This document shows positions 54,081-63,810 of a DNA stretch of 64,000 nt, in pieces. Each line of letters starts with the position of its first letter. Position 1 is the first letter of the stretch. Below the pieces are notes generated by a model. It was given only the letters and a program-made list of their open reading frames with translations. It searched no databases and was not told where the DNA came from. The position numbers and the translations under genes are program-made. The DNA lies in NCBI RefSeq assembly GCF_006438925.1, contig NZ_RCZA01000004.1, positions 186,001 through 250,000 of the forward strand. Reading direction: 5' to 3'. Source of the DNA: Pseudomonas mandelii (GTDB taxonomy: Bacteria; Pseudomonadota; Gammaproteobacteria; Pseudomonadales; Pseudomonadaceae).

Positions 54081-54569
54081 ATGACTGAACCATTGGAGTT
54101 GATGGGCGCTGCTCCCAATCTGCAGCGGGTGCTGACCCTGTGCGTCGATATCGGCCCTGGGCTGATATTGGGGGAGAGCGTCGAGGGAGTGCGTTGCAAC
54201 TATCCTATTGTCGGGGGGGATTTCGAAGGGCTGGACTTCAAAGGTCAGGTGTTGGCCGGGGGCGAGGATATCTTCCTGCTGCGCCCTGACGGCGTCGGTC
54301 AACTGGACGCACGCTACAGCTTGCGTACCGACCAGGGGGAGTTGATCAACATCCGTAACATCGGCCTGCTGAACATGACCGAATACGGTCGCCAGCTGGA
54401 GCGACAAGGCCAGTGGCCGATTCCCGAAACGGAGTACCACTGTACCTGCACGCCGGTGTTTCAAGTGCCTAAGGGGCGCCTGGACTGGCTCACCCGTGCA
54501 AGCTTTATCGGCCAGGTGCATTACCCCAATGCAAGTCAGGTAGTGATTCGCTGCTACCGCTTCTATTGA
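54081..54569 (+). CDS. DUF3237-family protein
   Basis: The 162-residue protein starts at the ATG at 54081 after AGGAGTG. The features VDIGPGLILGESVEGVRCNYPIVGGDFEGLDFKG and DQGELINIRNIGL fit the DUF3237 family, a small beta-barrel fold of unknown activity often found in catabolic operons. It follows the binding-protein gene by 48 bases. Confidence 0.82.
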   Translation: MTEPLELMGAAPNLQRVLTLCVDIGPGLILGESVEGVRCNYPIVGGDFEGLDFKGQVLAGGEDIFLLRPDGVGQLDARYSLRTDQGELINIRNIGLLNMTEYGRQLERQGQWPIPETEYHCTCTPVFQVPKGRLDWLTRASFIGQVHYPNASQVVIRCYRFY

Positions 54570-54750
54570 TGCCCGAGATTCACCTCTGCTGTTGAGTACG
54601 GCCTCTGTTAACCCTTGTCGCTGGCGCGCATCGCCGGTTGGACGCGTGTGGATGACATGCAGTGCAGGGAGGTGTGACGGGCTCTTTTTCTGATCGGCGA
54701 CAGGCATGTCGCCATTTTTTTGTGTGGCCGCTCAGCACAGGAGACTCGCC

Positions 54751-56862
54751 ATGTTTGTCACTTTACGAGCCCGAATTATTGTATTGGTCGGGCTATGCCT
54801 GACACTGTTGGCCTTGGCCCTGATCGGCACCGCAATCAAGGAAATGAGTGGTTTGAGTCAGCGCGCCGAGGGGCTGACCTCTGCCAGCCTGACCCAGGAT
54901 ATCGAGGAGCGCGTGGCCGAGTCCGTTGGTTTCCAGTCCTCTGGCGTCCAGGAGTTTTTCCGCGATGCCCTGCGCGTCGGTGAGGCTTCATCAGCGGAGG
55001 TCATGCGAATCATGTCGCTTAGCCGTAGTGGGGCGCTGACACCAGAGCACGCCAGGGCCTACATCACCGGGCAGTTGCAGGCCAGCTTGCAAGCCAATCC
55101 GATGTTTATCAGCACTTATGTCGCCTTCGAGCCCAACGCTTTCGACGGGCAGGACGCGCGCTTTGCCGGACAGAGCGAACTGGGTAGCAACGAGCTGGGG
55201 CGTTTTGCACCGGTCTGGTTTCGCCAGAGCGGCGGGAAGATGGAGCAAGTCACGGTGCAAGAAAAGAGCATTGTCGACGACACGCCCATGGCCGACGGCA
55301 AGGTGTCCCGCACCTGGTATGACTGCCCGCTACGAACGATGCAGCCTTGTCTGCTGAATCCCTATCTCGATGATGCCTCTGGCAGTCCGATTCTCATGAC
55401 CTCGCTGACCCTGCCAGTGATCGATCACGGTCGCGTGGTGGCGGTGCTGGGTATCGACATTCAGTTAAGCCAGATTCAAGCCTTATCCCTGGCCGCCAAG
55501 GCAGGCTTGCCGGGGCAGGGTGGGGATGTGTGGATTGTCAGCGCCTCTGGACTGGTTGCTGGCAGTACGCTGGACAAGGATGCACTGGGCGGTCAATTCA
55601 AGGAACCTGGCGTGGAGTCTTCCGCATTATTGCCAGGACAATCACGACCGCTGCAGGATTTGCTCGTCAGTCAGACGTTCTCACCCATTCCAGGGGCCGA
55701 GCCTTGGCGTATTGTGGTCAAGGTGCCCTCTAAGCAGATGTTCGCACCGCTGCTTAAGTTGCACGAAGCGATGAATGAGCACCTCCTAGCGGCAGTGCAA
55801 AAGGAGGTGCTGATGGGCTTGGCGCTGATGGTTTTTGGACTGGTGGTGATCTGGCTCGCGTCCCTGAGCATCGTACGACCACTGCGGGCAATGTCACTGA
55901 TGGCCGACGATCTGGCCCGTGGCGAAGGCGATCTGGTCAAGCGCCTGGACTACGCCCGTGCCGACGAACTGGGCGGGGTGGCCAGCGGGCTAAACGCTTT
56001 TCTTGATGTGTTGCAGCCTATCGTCACCCGTCTCAAGGGCTCGATGACCGAGTTGCGGGCAGCGGCGGCCAGATCTGCCCAAGGCAGCACCGCCAACTTG
56101 CAAACCATGGAGCACCAGCGCCAGGACATCGATCAGGTCGCAACGGCTATGTACCAGATGAACCTTTCGGCGCAGGAGATTGCTCGCAATACCGCATCGG
56201 CGTCGGAAGCGACGGGGGCTATTTTGCAGGCCATCGACGACGGCACGGGGCTGATCGAAAGAACCACCCAAATAGTCGCCCGTCAGGGCGAAGATCTGGC
56301 CAACGCCAACCGTCAGGTCAACCAGCTGTCCGTCAAGAGTGAAAAGATCGGCAGCGTCCTCGACATCATCCGCGACATCGCCGAACAGACCAACCTGCTG
56401 GCGCTCAACGCAGCGATCGAGGCTGCACGGGCTGGTGAATATGGAAGAGGGTTTGCCGTGGTGGCCGATGAGGTGCGCAACCTGTCCAGCCGCATTCAGG
56501 ACTCGATTCAGGAAACGCGCTTGATTATCGAAGACCTGCAGCAGGATACCGTCGTCGTCGTGCATTCGATGACGTTGAACCAGAGTCTGGGCCAAGAACT
56601 GGCGGCGCTGTTTGGTGCGTTAGTCGAGTCGCTGTACGGCGTCGGTGAAGGCATAGGTCGGGTGGCTCAGATGAACGTCCAGATTGCCAGCGCTGCCGAA
56701 GAACAGAGCGCGGTGTCGGAGCAGATCAACAGTTCGGTCGGTCGCATCCGCCGGCTAAGCGAGGACCTGACGGTCAGCGCACGTGAATCGGCGCAGGAGA
56801 TTGCCGATGTCAGTGGACAGGCCACAGAGCAAGGACGTTTGCTGGAGCGTTTCAAGACCTGA
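54751..56862 (+). CDS. Methyl-accepting chemotaxis protein, dCache type
   Basis: The protein has 703 residues from the ATG at 54751 (CAGGAG upstream). Order: helix 1 (about 9-30), dCache periplasmic sensor (35-340), helix 2 (about 355-375), HAMP, and a signalling domain with [20 protein letters not shown]. The sensor has [23 protein letters not shown], containing R-x-W-Y, a Cys pair and later GIDIQ, closer to the amino-acid/amine-binding Cache pattern than its paralog at 583-2634. Its neighbours suggest an amine or amide ligand. Confidence 0.92.
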   Translation: MFVTLRARIIVLVGLCLTLLALALIGTAIKEMSGLSQRAEGLTSASLTQDIEERVAESVGFQSSGVQEFFRDALRVGEASSAEVMRIMSLSRSGALTPEHARAYITGQLQASLQANPMFISTYVAFEPNAFDGQDARFAGQSELGSNELGRFAPVWFRQSGGKMEQVTVQEKSIVDDTPMADGKVSRTWYDCPLRTMQPCLLNPYLDDASGSPILMTSLTLPVIDHGRVVAVLGIDIQLSQIQALSLAAKAGLPGQGGDVWIVSASGLVAGSTLDKDALGGQFKEPGVESSALLPGQSRPLQDLLVSQTFSPIPGAEPWRIVVKVPSKQMFAPLLKLHEAMNEHLLAAVQKEVLMGLALMVFGLVVIWLASLSIVRPLRAMSLMADDLARGEGDLVKRLDYARADELGGVASGLNAFLDVLQPIVTRLKGSMTELRAAAARSAQGSTANLQTMEHQRQDIDQVATAMYQMNLSAQEIARNTASASEATGAILQAIDDGTGLIERTTQIVARQGEDLANANRQVNQLSVKSEKIGSVLDIIRDIAEQTNLLALNAAIEAARAGEYGRGFAVVADEVRNLSSRIQDSIQETRLIIEDLQQDTVVVVHSMTLNQSLGQELAALFGALVESLYGVGEGIGRVAQMNVQIASAAEEQSAVSEQINSSVGRIRRLSEDLTVSARESAQEIADVSGQATEQGRLLERFKT

Positions 56863-56917
56863 GGTGAGGGGCACTGTGGCCGGTCATGCCAGCCACGTGC
56901 CTGGGCTATCGCGTACA

Positions 56918-56939
56918 GCCAGTCTCAAAGGAGACTGGC
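56918..56939. terminator. Hairpin between convergent genes
   Basis: GCCAGTCTC-AAAG-GAGACTGGC is a 9-base-pair stem with a 4-base loop. It overlaps the end of the aldo/keto reductase gene and lies 55 bases after the chemoreceptor. It probably serves both, despite lacking T runs. Confidence 0.5.
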
Positions 56940-57878
56940 GAGGTCTAGTCGCTCAAGGGTTTGAGCATCCAGCCTCAGCTGCGTCGAACGCGCCAGGCTG
57001 TTTAGTTGCTCCAGGTTGGTGGCACTCGCAATGGCAGAGGTAATGCCGGGTTGGTGCATGACCCAGGCCAAGGCGATTTCCGCAGGTGAGACTTGCTGCT
57101 CCTGCGCCACCTGATGCAGAGCGTGCAAAATGCGCATGCCGCGCTCATCGAAGTACTTTTCCAGGTCCTCGCGGCGAGCACTATGCGTCAGATCATTAAG
57201 GCCTTTGTATTTGCCACTGAGGAAACCCGACGCGAGGCTGAAGTAAGTCAGGACCTCGCAGCCCTCGGCCAGGGCAAAAGCACGCAACTGCTGTTCGAAG
57301 TCATGGCGATCATAGAGGTTGTACTCCACCTGAAGGCAGGCGTAATGGGGCAGGGCGTGGCGATCGGCAGAGGATTTAGCGGCCTGTAGATCTTCGAGGG
57401 AGTAGTTGGATGCGCCGATCGAGCGAACTTTTCCGCAGGCGATCAACGTGCTGTAGGTCTCCAGGGTTTCCTCGTGTGCTGTCGAGGCATCCGGGTAGTG
57501 GGAGAAGTACAAATCGATGTAATCGGTTCGCAGTCGACGTAGCGAGTCATCCACGGCTTGCAGGATTCTGCCTTTCGAGAGCCCGTGCTGATCGGGCGAG
57601 AGTTCGGCCCCGACCTTGGTGATAATTTTCACTTCACTGCGTCGGTAGCTGTTCTGACTCAGCCATTTGCCAATGATGGCTTCCGACTCGCCGCCGCTAT
57701 TACCACTGGCCCAGATGGAATAGGCGTCTGCGGTATCAAAGGTGTTGATGCCGAGTTCAAACGCTGCGTCGAGTAGCTTCAGCGAATCTTGTTCGTTGAC
57801 GGTCCAGCCAAAGACATTGCCGCCCAGCACCAGGCGTGAACTCTCCATCGTTGAACTGCCCGAATTATCTTTTTTCAT
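56925..57878 (-). CDS. Aldo/keto reductase
   Basis: The 317-residue (beta/alpha)8 oxidoreductase has the catalytic tetrad region: Asp and Tyr in FDTADAYSIW, Lys in KIITKVG and His in LYFSHYPD. The NADPH site includes SIGASNYS and the C-terminal SAIASATN. It reduces aldehydes or ketones. It lies downstream of the TetR gene on the same strand with a palindrome between, so TetR probably represses it. Confidence 0.88.
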   Translation of the reverse strand: MKKDNSGSSTMESSRLVLGGNVFGWTVNEQDSLKLLDAAFELGINTFDTADAYSIWASGNSGGESEAIIGKWLSQNSYRRSEVKIITKVGAELSPDQHGLSKGRILQAVDDSLRRLRTDYIDLYFSHYPDASTAHEETLETYSTLIACGKVRSIGASNYSLEDLQAAKSSADRHALPHYACLQVEYNLYDRHDFEQQLRAFALAEGCEVLTYFSLASGFLSGKYKGLNDLTHSARREDLEKYFDERGMRILHALHQVAQEQQVSPAEIALAWVMHQPGITSAIASATNLEQLNSLARSTQLRLDAQTLERLDLASLL

Positions 57879-57913
57879 ACCGGTCCGCCGTTCGATTTAA
57901 TAATCGGCCCTCT

Positions 57914-57938
57914 GGTGTTTGGCGTTCAGCCAAACACC
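57914..57938. promoter_or_regulatory. Perfect palindrome between TetR and aldo/keto reductase genes
   Basis: GGTGTTTGGC-GTTCA-GCCAAACACC has 10-base perfect arms with a 5-base centre, 36 bases upstream of the reductase start. It may be the TetR operator, or a terminator of the TetR gene; no T run follows it in the reading direction. Confidence 0.55.
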
Positions 57939-57967
57939 CTGCGAGGTGGTTGCATCTGTGTGTTTTC

Positions 57968-58579
57968 TCAGGCCCGCATGCCGTAAAAGAGCAGCTCGGT
58001 GATATGCCTTACCTGAGCGGAGTGGGACTCGACATCCGGCGGTTCCTGGTTGACCAGCCTGAACAACTGCAGGTGTGAATAGTCGTTCAACAGGAAAGCG
58101 GCCAGGTCGACGTTGAGGTCAGCGCGTAGCTTGCCAGCCTGTTGCAGCTCTCTGAGCAATCCACTGATTTCAGCCCGGAGCGCATCGTTCATGGCGCGAT
58201 AGCCTTCGGGCAGTCCGTTGTCGCCGCCAAACAGGATCAGTGGCAGCAGTTCACGCCAGAGGCTGGGGTGCATGACCTCCAGTGCGTAACCGGTCAGCCG
58301 CCGCTCCAGGTAACACATGGCATCGACCGGATCCTTAATGTCAGGCATCTGGCTGCGGGCGTCCTTGAGTGCTCGCTGGTCGGCGTCGTGCAGGATTTCC
58401 AGAATGATTTCCTGCTTGTTACCGAAGTACTTGAATACGGTGGGCGCCGACACCCCAGCCTGGTTGGCGATTTGTTCGATGGTGGTGTTCTGGAAACCCT
58501 GGCGCTCAAACAATTCGATCGCTGCCTTGCTGATGGCTTGGCGTCGTTCGACTTTCTGACGTTCACGTAGTCCGCTCAC
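57968..58579 (-). CDS. TetR-family transcriptional regulator
   Basis: The 203-residue protein has an N-terminal helix-turn-helix (IEQIANQAGVSAPTVFKYFGNKQEIILEIL, about 34-63) and a helical ligand-binding domain. It usually represses a neighbouring gene; the aldo/keto reductase follows at 90 bases on the same strand. The ligand is unknown. Confidence 0.88.
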   Translation of the reverse strand: MSGLRERQKVERRQAISKAAIELFERQGFQNTTIEQIANQAGVSAPTVFKYFGNKQEIILEILHDADQRALKDARSQMPDIKDPVDAMCYLERRLTGYALEVMHPSLWRELLPLILFGGDNGLPEGYRAMNDALRAEISGLLRELQQAGKLRADLNVDLAAFLLNDYSHLQLFRLVNQEPPDVESHSAQVRHITELLFYGMRA

Positions 58580-58717
58580 GGGAGGTCCCTGTCGCTATGA
58601 AAAAGGGGGGCGGATGTCGCCCAATCATCCATGCAAAATACTTAATCGAGTAAAACTTTTAAAGCGCTAATTTCTGTAGTGCGCTCTTTCGCGAGAAAGA
58701 AAGCCTTCGGAGGTGAA

Positions 58718-58822
58718 ATGAGCTGTTACCTGGATACCGTTATTCACCCATTTTGGGGCGCACTGGGCCATTTCGTAGCACACGGCGAGTGTCACGCCGA
58801 TCTAAAGATCACCAGTTTTTGA
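58718..58822 (+). CDS. Possible small protein, 34 residues
   Basis: An ATG at 58718 is preceded by GGAGGTGA, a complete match to the anti-Shine-Dalgarno, at a rather short spacing. The product MSCYLDTVIHPFWGALGHFV continues AHGECHADLKITSF and stops. It has two Cys and four His, so metal binding is conceivable. No family is recognised. It could be chance in a 354-base gap. Confidence 0.4.
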   Translation: MSCYLDTVIHPFWGALGHFVAHGECHADLKITSF

Positions 58823-58904
58823 GTCGAAACTCCTTTCCAATTAAGAACTTGAGGCAGTTTTTAGCAGGCTGGCACGGTTTCTGCTTTTTTGAATCCGTGG
58901 ATAA

Positions 58905-58914
58905 TTGGATACAA
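58905..58914 (+). promoter_or_regulatory. Possible GntR operator
   Basis: TTGGATACAA fits the loose TTG-N4-CAA symmetry of FCD-type GntR sites. It lies 20 bases before the GntR start, suggesting autoregulation. Confidence 0.35.
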
Positions 58915-58933
58915 AACTGCAAAAGGTGACGTT

Positions 58934-59602
58934 ATGCAATTCGCTCCCACCTACGTTGAACGTCAGCCCCTGACCGCCGAGGAGGAGGCTTACAACTTTC
59001 TGCTGGAAGCGATCTGTGGCGGTCGTTACCGCAAAGGCGACCGTCTGATCGCTGAGGACATTGCCAGCGAAGTCGGCATGAGCCGGATGCCGGTGCGCGA
59101 AGCCTTTCGCCGTCTCGATGCTCAAGGCCTGGTCACCCTGCGGCCTAACCGCGGGGCCATAGTCAGTGGCCTGGATTTCGACGAATTGCACGAAGTCTTC
59201 GAGATGCGCAGTGCCCTGGAGGGGCTGGCCATCCGCGTGGCCGTGGCCAAGATCGGTGAACGTCAGCTGGCGGCTCTGGAACGCATGCTGGACGAGATGG
59301 ATGACTACCGCGACGAAAGCGCCGAATGGGTCAGGCTTCATCGTGCCTTCCATGAATACCTGTGCAGCCTCAGCGGCCGTCCTCGGCTGATGAAGCAGAT
59401 ATCGGCGCTGTATTCGCTGATCGAGGCGCCAATGCGCCTGTGGCTGCAACACAGCGAAAAAACCTTGAGCGCTCGCCAGGAACACGCGGTGATCCTTGAC
59501 GCCATTCGCTCAGGCGATGTCGACCGGGCGGAGGCAATAGTGCGCGAGCACATCGAGGGCACGGTGCCGGCGCTGATCCAGTTTCTGCAATCGGAAAAAT
59601 AG
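58934..59602 (+). CDS. GntR-family regulator, FCD subfamily
   Basis: The protein has 222 residues from the ATG at 58934 (AAAAGGTGA upstream). The winged helix includes ICGGRYRKGDRLIAEDIASEVGMSRMPVREAFRRLDAQG, and the all-helical FCD effector domain has LHRAFHEYLCSLSGRPRL with metal-binding His/Arg. Such proteins repress catabolic or transport operons and are released by a small acid. The ABC transporter genes begin 72 bases downstream in the same direction. Confidence 0.9.
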   Translation: MQFAPTYVERQPLTAEEEAYNFLLEAICGGRYRKGDRLIAEDIASEVGMSRMPVREAFRRLDAQGLVTLRPNRGAIVSGLDFDELHEVFEMRSALEGLAIRVAVAKIGERQLAALERMLDEMDDYRDESAEWVRLHRAFHEYLCSLSGRPRLMKQISALYSLIEAPMRLWLQHSEKTLSARQEHAVILDAIRSGDVDRAEAIVREHIEGTVPALIQFLQSEK

Positions 59603-59674
59603 AATCGGGCTCAAACCCGACAGTGTTTTGACTTTGAGTACTGCCCCGTTACTAAACAACTGGAGTGTCTCGTC

Positions 59675-60481
59675 ATGCATAAACGCCATATGTTACTTGC
59701 GGCTGTATCCCTCGGGCTCTGTGCACAGTGGGCGGTTGCCGCGCCCCAAGTGCCGGAGCGACTGCAAAAGGCCGACAAACTCACTTATTGTTCGGGCATG
59801 GACTCACCGCCCTTGGTGTCTTTCGATGAGGCGCAAAAACCCAGGGGCCTGACGGTCGATCTGGGGCTGGAAATCGCCAAGCGCCTGGGAGACAAACCGG
59901 TGCAATGGCGGGTCATTCCTTTCTCCGGGTTGCTGCCAGCATTGCTCGCCCAGCAGTGCGACATGATCGTCGATCAGCTGTTCGACAAGCCCGAACGCAG
60001 GGAGGTGATCGACATCGTCAACTACATGTATTCCAGTCAGTCAGTGGTTGTTCCAAAAGGCAATCCCAAGGGCATCAAAACCCTGGATGGACTGTCTGGG
60101 CACAAAGTGGCAGTGCTCAATGGCTCGACGATCAAAACCTTGCTGGACGCCGAGAACGAAAAGCTGACCAAGGCTGGCAAGACTCCAATGAAACTGGTGG
60201 TCTACAACAGCGACACCGACGCCTTTCAGGCGCTGCGCATCAGTCAGGTCGACGCCTACGGTACCACCGTGGAAACCGCCGGTTATTACGCCGCCATGGC
60301 GCCCGATCTGTTCGAGGAAGGGGTGCCGGCCTTCAGCCGGATTCTCACTGGCTTGGGAATTCGCAAGGATGATCCGCAGCTCACCGCAGCGGTACAACAG
60401 ATCATCAGTGACATGCGCAGCGACGGCAGTTACGTGCAGTTACTGAGCAAGTGGCATGTTTCCAGCGACACACTCGACTGA
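59675..60481 (+). CDS. Amino-acid ABC transporter substrate-binding protein
   Basis: The 268-residue periplasmic protein has a signal peptide ending AVAAP-QVPE and a family 3 solute-binding core: LTYCSGMDSPPLVSFDEAQ, GLTVDLGLEIAKRLG and MIVDQLFDKPERREVIDIVNY. It delivers a polar amino acid or related compound to the permease encoded 12 bases after. First gene of a transporter operon with a gamma-glutamyltransferase-family enzyme. Confidence 0.9.
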   Translation: MHKRHMLLAAVSLGLCAQWAVAAPQVPERLQKADKLTYCSGMDSPPLVSFDEAQKPRGLTVDLGLEIAKRLGDKPVQWRVIPFSGLLPALLAQQCDMIVDQLFDKPERREVIDIVNYMYSSQSVVVPKGNPKGIKTLDGLSGHKVAVLNGSTIKTLLDAENEKLTKAGKTPMKLVVYNSDTDAFQALRISQVDAYGTTVETAGYYAAMAPDLFEEGVPAFSRILTGLGIRKDDPQLTAAVQQIISDMRSDGSYVQLLSKWHVSSDTLD

Positions 60482-60493
60482 GGCGAACGCTCG

Positions 60494-61267
60494 ATGAATT
60501 TCAATTGGGATGTGTTCTGGCAATACCTGCTGCAGCCCAGCGAGGTGTATCTCACCGGACTCTGGCTGACCTGTCTGATCAGTGTGCTGGCGATGGCATT
60601 GGGTTGTGTGTTGGGGCTGGCGGCGGCGCTGATGCGTCTGTCGCGTAACCCGTTACTCAACCTGCCGGTACGGTTTTATGTATGGCTGATGCGCGGTACG
60701 CCGCTGTTGGTGCAGATCGTTTTTCTCTACACCGCATTGGCGGCCGGCGGGATCTTCCGATTTGAGGACGTGCAACTGTTCGGTTTAGTAGTGCCGGGCA
60801 ATATCCAGGCAGCGATTATCGCCCTGGGTCTGAACGAAGGCGCTTACATGGCCGAGATCATCCGTGCGGGGATTGGCGCCGTGGACAAAGGGCAGTACGA
60901 GGCTGGGCGTTCGCTGGGCATGACCTTCGCCAAACTGATGCGGCGAATTGTTCTGCCTCAGGCGTTCCGGGTCATCGTTCCGCCATTGGGCAACGAGTTC
61001 AACGTGATGCTCAAAAATACGACGCTGGTCAGTGTGATTGGCGTGCAGGAGTTGCTGCTGAGCACGCAAATGGTCACGTCGGCGACATTCCGGGTATTTG
61101 AACTGTACCTGGTGGTGGCGATTTATTTCCTGCTGTTGACCACCCTCTGGGGCTTCTTCCAGCGTTGGCTGGAAGCGCGTTTCGGACAGTCCGATCGACC
61201 CGCACCGCCAGCGGCTGGTAGCCGCATGTTCGGCCGCGGCACGCTCAAATTGCTGAGGGGACGTTAA
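60494..61267 (+). CDS. Amino-acid ABC transporter permease
   Basis: The 257-residue membrane protein has five or so helices and the HisM/GlnP-type EAA loop [20 protein letters not shown]. The start [18 protein letters not shown] is typical. It forms the channel, probably as a homodimer since only one permease is present. It lies two bases before the ATPase gene. Confidence 0.92.
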   Translation: MNFNWDVFWQYLLQPSEVYLTGLWLTCLISVLAMALGCVLGLAAALMRLSRNPLLNLPVRFYVWLMRGTPLLVQIVFLYTALAAGGIFRFEDVQLFGLVVPGNIQAAIIALGLNEGAYMAEIIRAGIGAVDKGQYEAGRSLGMTFAKLMRRIVLPQAFRVIVPPLGNEFNVMLKNTTLVSVIGVQELLLSTQMVTSATFRVFELYLVVAIYFLLLTTLWGFFQRWLEARFGQSDRPAPPAAGSRMFGRGTLKLLRGR

Positions 61268-61269
61268 GC

Positions 61270-62049
61270 ATGGCGCACAAAAGTGAAGAACTGATCATCG
61301 AGGCCCTGGATATTCACAAGTCCTTCGGCGACCTGGAGATTCTCAAGGGGATTTCCTTGCAGGTGCGGCGCGGTGAAGTGGTGGTGTTGATCGGTGCCTC
61401 GGGCTCGGGCAAGACCACCTTCATTCGCTGCATCAATCTGCTAGAGGACATTCAGGGTGGGCGCATTCGCGTCAACGGCCGAGCCATGGGTTACCGCGAG
61501 CGCGCAGACGGCAGCCTGGTACGCGACTCCGAGCGCAACATTGCTCGACAGCGCCGAGACATTGGGATGGTCTTTCAACGTTTCAATCTATTCCCCCACA
61601 TGACCGCGCTTGAAAACATCATGGAGGCACCGATTCAGGTGCTTGGCGTGCCACGCGCCGAAGCGTTGGAACAGGCCCGGGCGTTGCTCGCCCGGGTCGG
61701 TCTGGCGGACAAGGCGATGCATTACCCGTCGATGCTGTCCGGTGGACAGCAGCAGCGCGTGGCGATTGCTCGGGCGCTGGCGATGAAGCCACAGGCCATG
61801 CTGTTTGACGAGCCCACCAGCGCCCTGGATCCCGAAACCGTGGGTGAGGTGCTGCAGGTGATGAAGCAGTTGGCCGATGACGGCATGACCATGGTGGTGG
61901 TCACCCATGAAATGGGTTTTGCCCGAGAAGTCGCTGACCGCGTGGTGGTCCTCGATCAGGGTGAACTGATCGAACAGGGGCCGCCGGAGCAGATTTTCAG
62001 TCGACCCACACACCCGCGAACCCAGGCCTTTCTCAGCCGCGTGCTGTGA
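61270..62049 (+). CDS. Amino-acid ABC transporter ATP-binding protein
   Basis: The 259-residue ATPase has Walker [10 protein letters not shown] (about 42-50), signature [10 protein letters not shown], Walker [15 protein letters not shown] and switch His in [10 protein letters not shown]. It powers uptake with the upstream proteins. The family (GlnQ/HisP) transports polar amino acids. Confidence 0.93.
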   Translation: MAHKSEELIIEALDIHKSFGDLEILKGISLQVRRGEVVVLIGASGSGKTTFIRCINLLEDIQGGRIRVNGRAMGYRERADGSLVRDSERNIARQRRDIGMVFQRFNLFPHMTALENIMEAPIQVLGVPRAEALEQARALLARVGLADKAMHYPSMLSGGQQQRVAIARALAMKPQAMLFDEPTSALDPETVGEVLQVMKQLADDGMTMVVVTHEMGFAREVADRVVVLDQGELIEQGPPEQIFSRPTHPRTQAFLSRVL

Positions 62050-62134
62050 CCTTTTCAGTCGGGCCTTTGATCACTCGGGGAATGGAACCGGATCACATCC
62101 GGCCAGTGAATCTTTGTTTGGAAGATCTTTTGCC

Positions 62135-63745
62135 ATGTTGAAATTTTCTGCCCACGAATATCCCTATCCGTCGCAACGTCAGAGTGTGTTTGCCCGCCGT
62201 GGCATGGTCGCGGCTTCACAGCCACTGGCCGCCGAAGCCGGCATCGAAATCATGCGCAACGGCGGTAATGCCATTGATGCCGCGATCGCCACGGCGGCGG
62301 CTCTGACGGTGGTTGAACCCACCGGTTGCGGCTTGGGTGGCGACGCCTTTGCCCTGGTCTGGAGCAAAGGCCAATTGCACGGACTGAACGGCAACGGCCA
62401 TGCGCCGGCAGCGCTGACTATCGATGCAGTCAAGGCGTGTGGTCACGAGCAGATGCCGCTTTATGGCTGGACGCCGGTCACGGTGCCCGGATGCCCTTCT
62501 GCCTGGGCGGAGTTGTCCAAACGGTTCGGCAAGCTGCCCTTTGCCGAGTTGCTGCAGCCCGCCATCAGTCTGGCCCGGGATGGTTTTCCACTGTCACCGG
62601 TGGTCGCTCAACAATGGCAGACCGCTCTGGATGAATTCAGCCCCCATCGAGACCCAGTGCTCGACGTCTGGTTCGATACCTTCCTGATCGAGGGCCGTGC
62701 ACCCAAGGCCGGTGAACTGTTCCGTAACCCGGCGCAAGCCCGAACGCTGGAAGAACTGGCGAACAGCGCTTGCGAAAGCCTCTACCGCGGCGACCTGGCT
62801 CAGCGTCTGGATGCCCATTCCCGCGCCACCGGCGGTTACCTGCGAGCCAGCGACCTGCAGGACTATCGCGCCCAATGGGTGGATCCGATCAGCATCAACT
62901 ACCGCGGCTACGATGTGTGGGAAATCCCCCCGAGCGGGCAAGGACTGGTGGCCCTGATGACCCTGAAAATCCTTCAGGGCTTTGACTTCGATCACCGGGA
63001 TAGCCAGCAGACCTGGCATCGTCAGTTGGAAGCCATGAAGCTGGCCTACAGCGACGGCCTGCATTACATCACCGATCCGCTGCACATGCGTGTGGCCGTG
63101 GCTGACCTTCTCAGCGATGCCTACAGCAGCCAACGTCGCGAACAGATCACTGATCGGGCGCGTGAACCCAATCCCGGCGATCCCCACGCTAGCGGCACGG
63201 TGTACCTGGCCACGGCGGACGCGGAGGGCAATATGGTGTCCTTCATCCAGAGCAACTACCACGGCTTTGGTTCCGGTGTAGTACTGCCAGACAGCGGCAT
63301 CGCCTTGCAGAACCGGGGACAGGAGTTCAGTCTCGATCCCGACCATGCCAACTGCCTGGCACCGGGCAAAAAAACCTTTCACACCATCATTCCCGGTTTC
63401 ATCAGTAAAGGCGACGCGCCGGTGGGACCGTTTGGCGTCATGGGAGGCTACATGCAGCCCCAAGGTCATGTGCAGGTGGTCATGAATCTGGTGGATTTCG
63501 GTCTCAACCCCCAAGCCGCGCTGGACGCTCCGCGGTGGCAATGGCTAGGGGATATGAAGGTCGGCATCGAACACGGGGCGTCTCGGGACTTGGCCGCTTC
63601 GCTGGCACGGCGTGGACACCAGATTCAGGTTGATTGCGACCTGATCAATTACGGCCGAGGGCAGATCATTATCCGTGACCCGGACACCGGTGTGCTATGC
63701 GGCGGCACCGAGCCGCGAGCCGATTCCCATATCGCCGTGTGGTAA
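62135..63745 (+). CDS. Gamma-glutamyltransferase-family Ntn hydrolase, HpxW-like features
   Basis: The protein has 536 residues from the ATG at 62135 (GGAAGA upstream). Family motifs are GGNAIDAAIAT and GCGLGGDAF near the start and a nucleophile Thr355 in SGTVYLATAD. Canonical enzymes read T-(T/S)-H at the nucleophile; here it is T-V-Y, and IQSNYHGFGSGVVLPDSGI resembles oxamate amidohydrolase HpxW. There is no signal peptide, so it acts in the cytoplasm, unlike classical Ggt. It may cleave a gamma-glutamyl or other amide imported by the ABC transporter. Confidence 0.85.
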   Translation: MLKFSAHEYPYPSQRQSVFARRGMVAASQPLAAEAGIEIMRNGGNAIDAAIATAAALTVVEPTGCGLGGDAFALVWSKGQLHGLNGNGHAPAALTIDAVKACGHEQMPLYGWTPVTVPGCPSAWAELSKRFGKLPFAELLQPAISLARDGFPLSPVVAQQWQTALDEFSPHRDPVLDVWFDTFLIEGRAPKAGELFRNPAQARTLEELANSACESLYRGDLAQRLDAHSRATGGYLRASDLQDYRAQWVDPISINYRGYDVWEIPPSGQGLVALMTLKILQGFDFDHRDSQQTWHRQLEAMKLAYSDGLHYITDPLHMRVAVADLLSDAYSSQRREQITDRAREPNPGDPHASGTVYLATADAEGNMVSFIQSNYHGFGSGVVLPDSGIALQNRGQEFSLDPDHANCLAPGKKTFHTIIPGFISKGDAPVGPFGVMGGYMQPQGHVQVVMNLVDFGLNPQAALDAPRWQWLGDMKVGIEHGASRDLAASLARRGHQIQVDCDLINYGRGQIIIRDPDTGVLCGGTEPRADSHIAVW

Positions 63746-63763
63746 CCGGCCGCTGAAAACAAG

Positions 63764-63785
63764 AAAAGAGACCTCGGTCTCTTTT
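63764..63785. terminator. Bidirectional terminator
   Basis: AAAAGAGAC-CTCG-GTCTCTTTT, continuing in T residues to the right and A residues to the left, lies between the converging Ggt-family and MFS genes. Confidence 0.85.
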
Positions 63786-63810
63786 TTTGTTTCTGCGGCA
63801 GGCGGCGCGG

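Larger units (their letters stand above)
58580..58933. other. Divergent intergenic region between TetR and GntR genes
   Basis: These 354 bases hold a small frame with a strong ribosome site (58718-58822) and a GntR-type half-palindrome at 58905-58914. A CTTTC-GCGA-GAAAG stem-loop lies just before the small frame. Confidence 0.5.
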
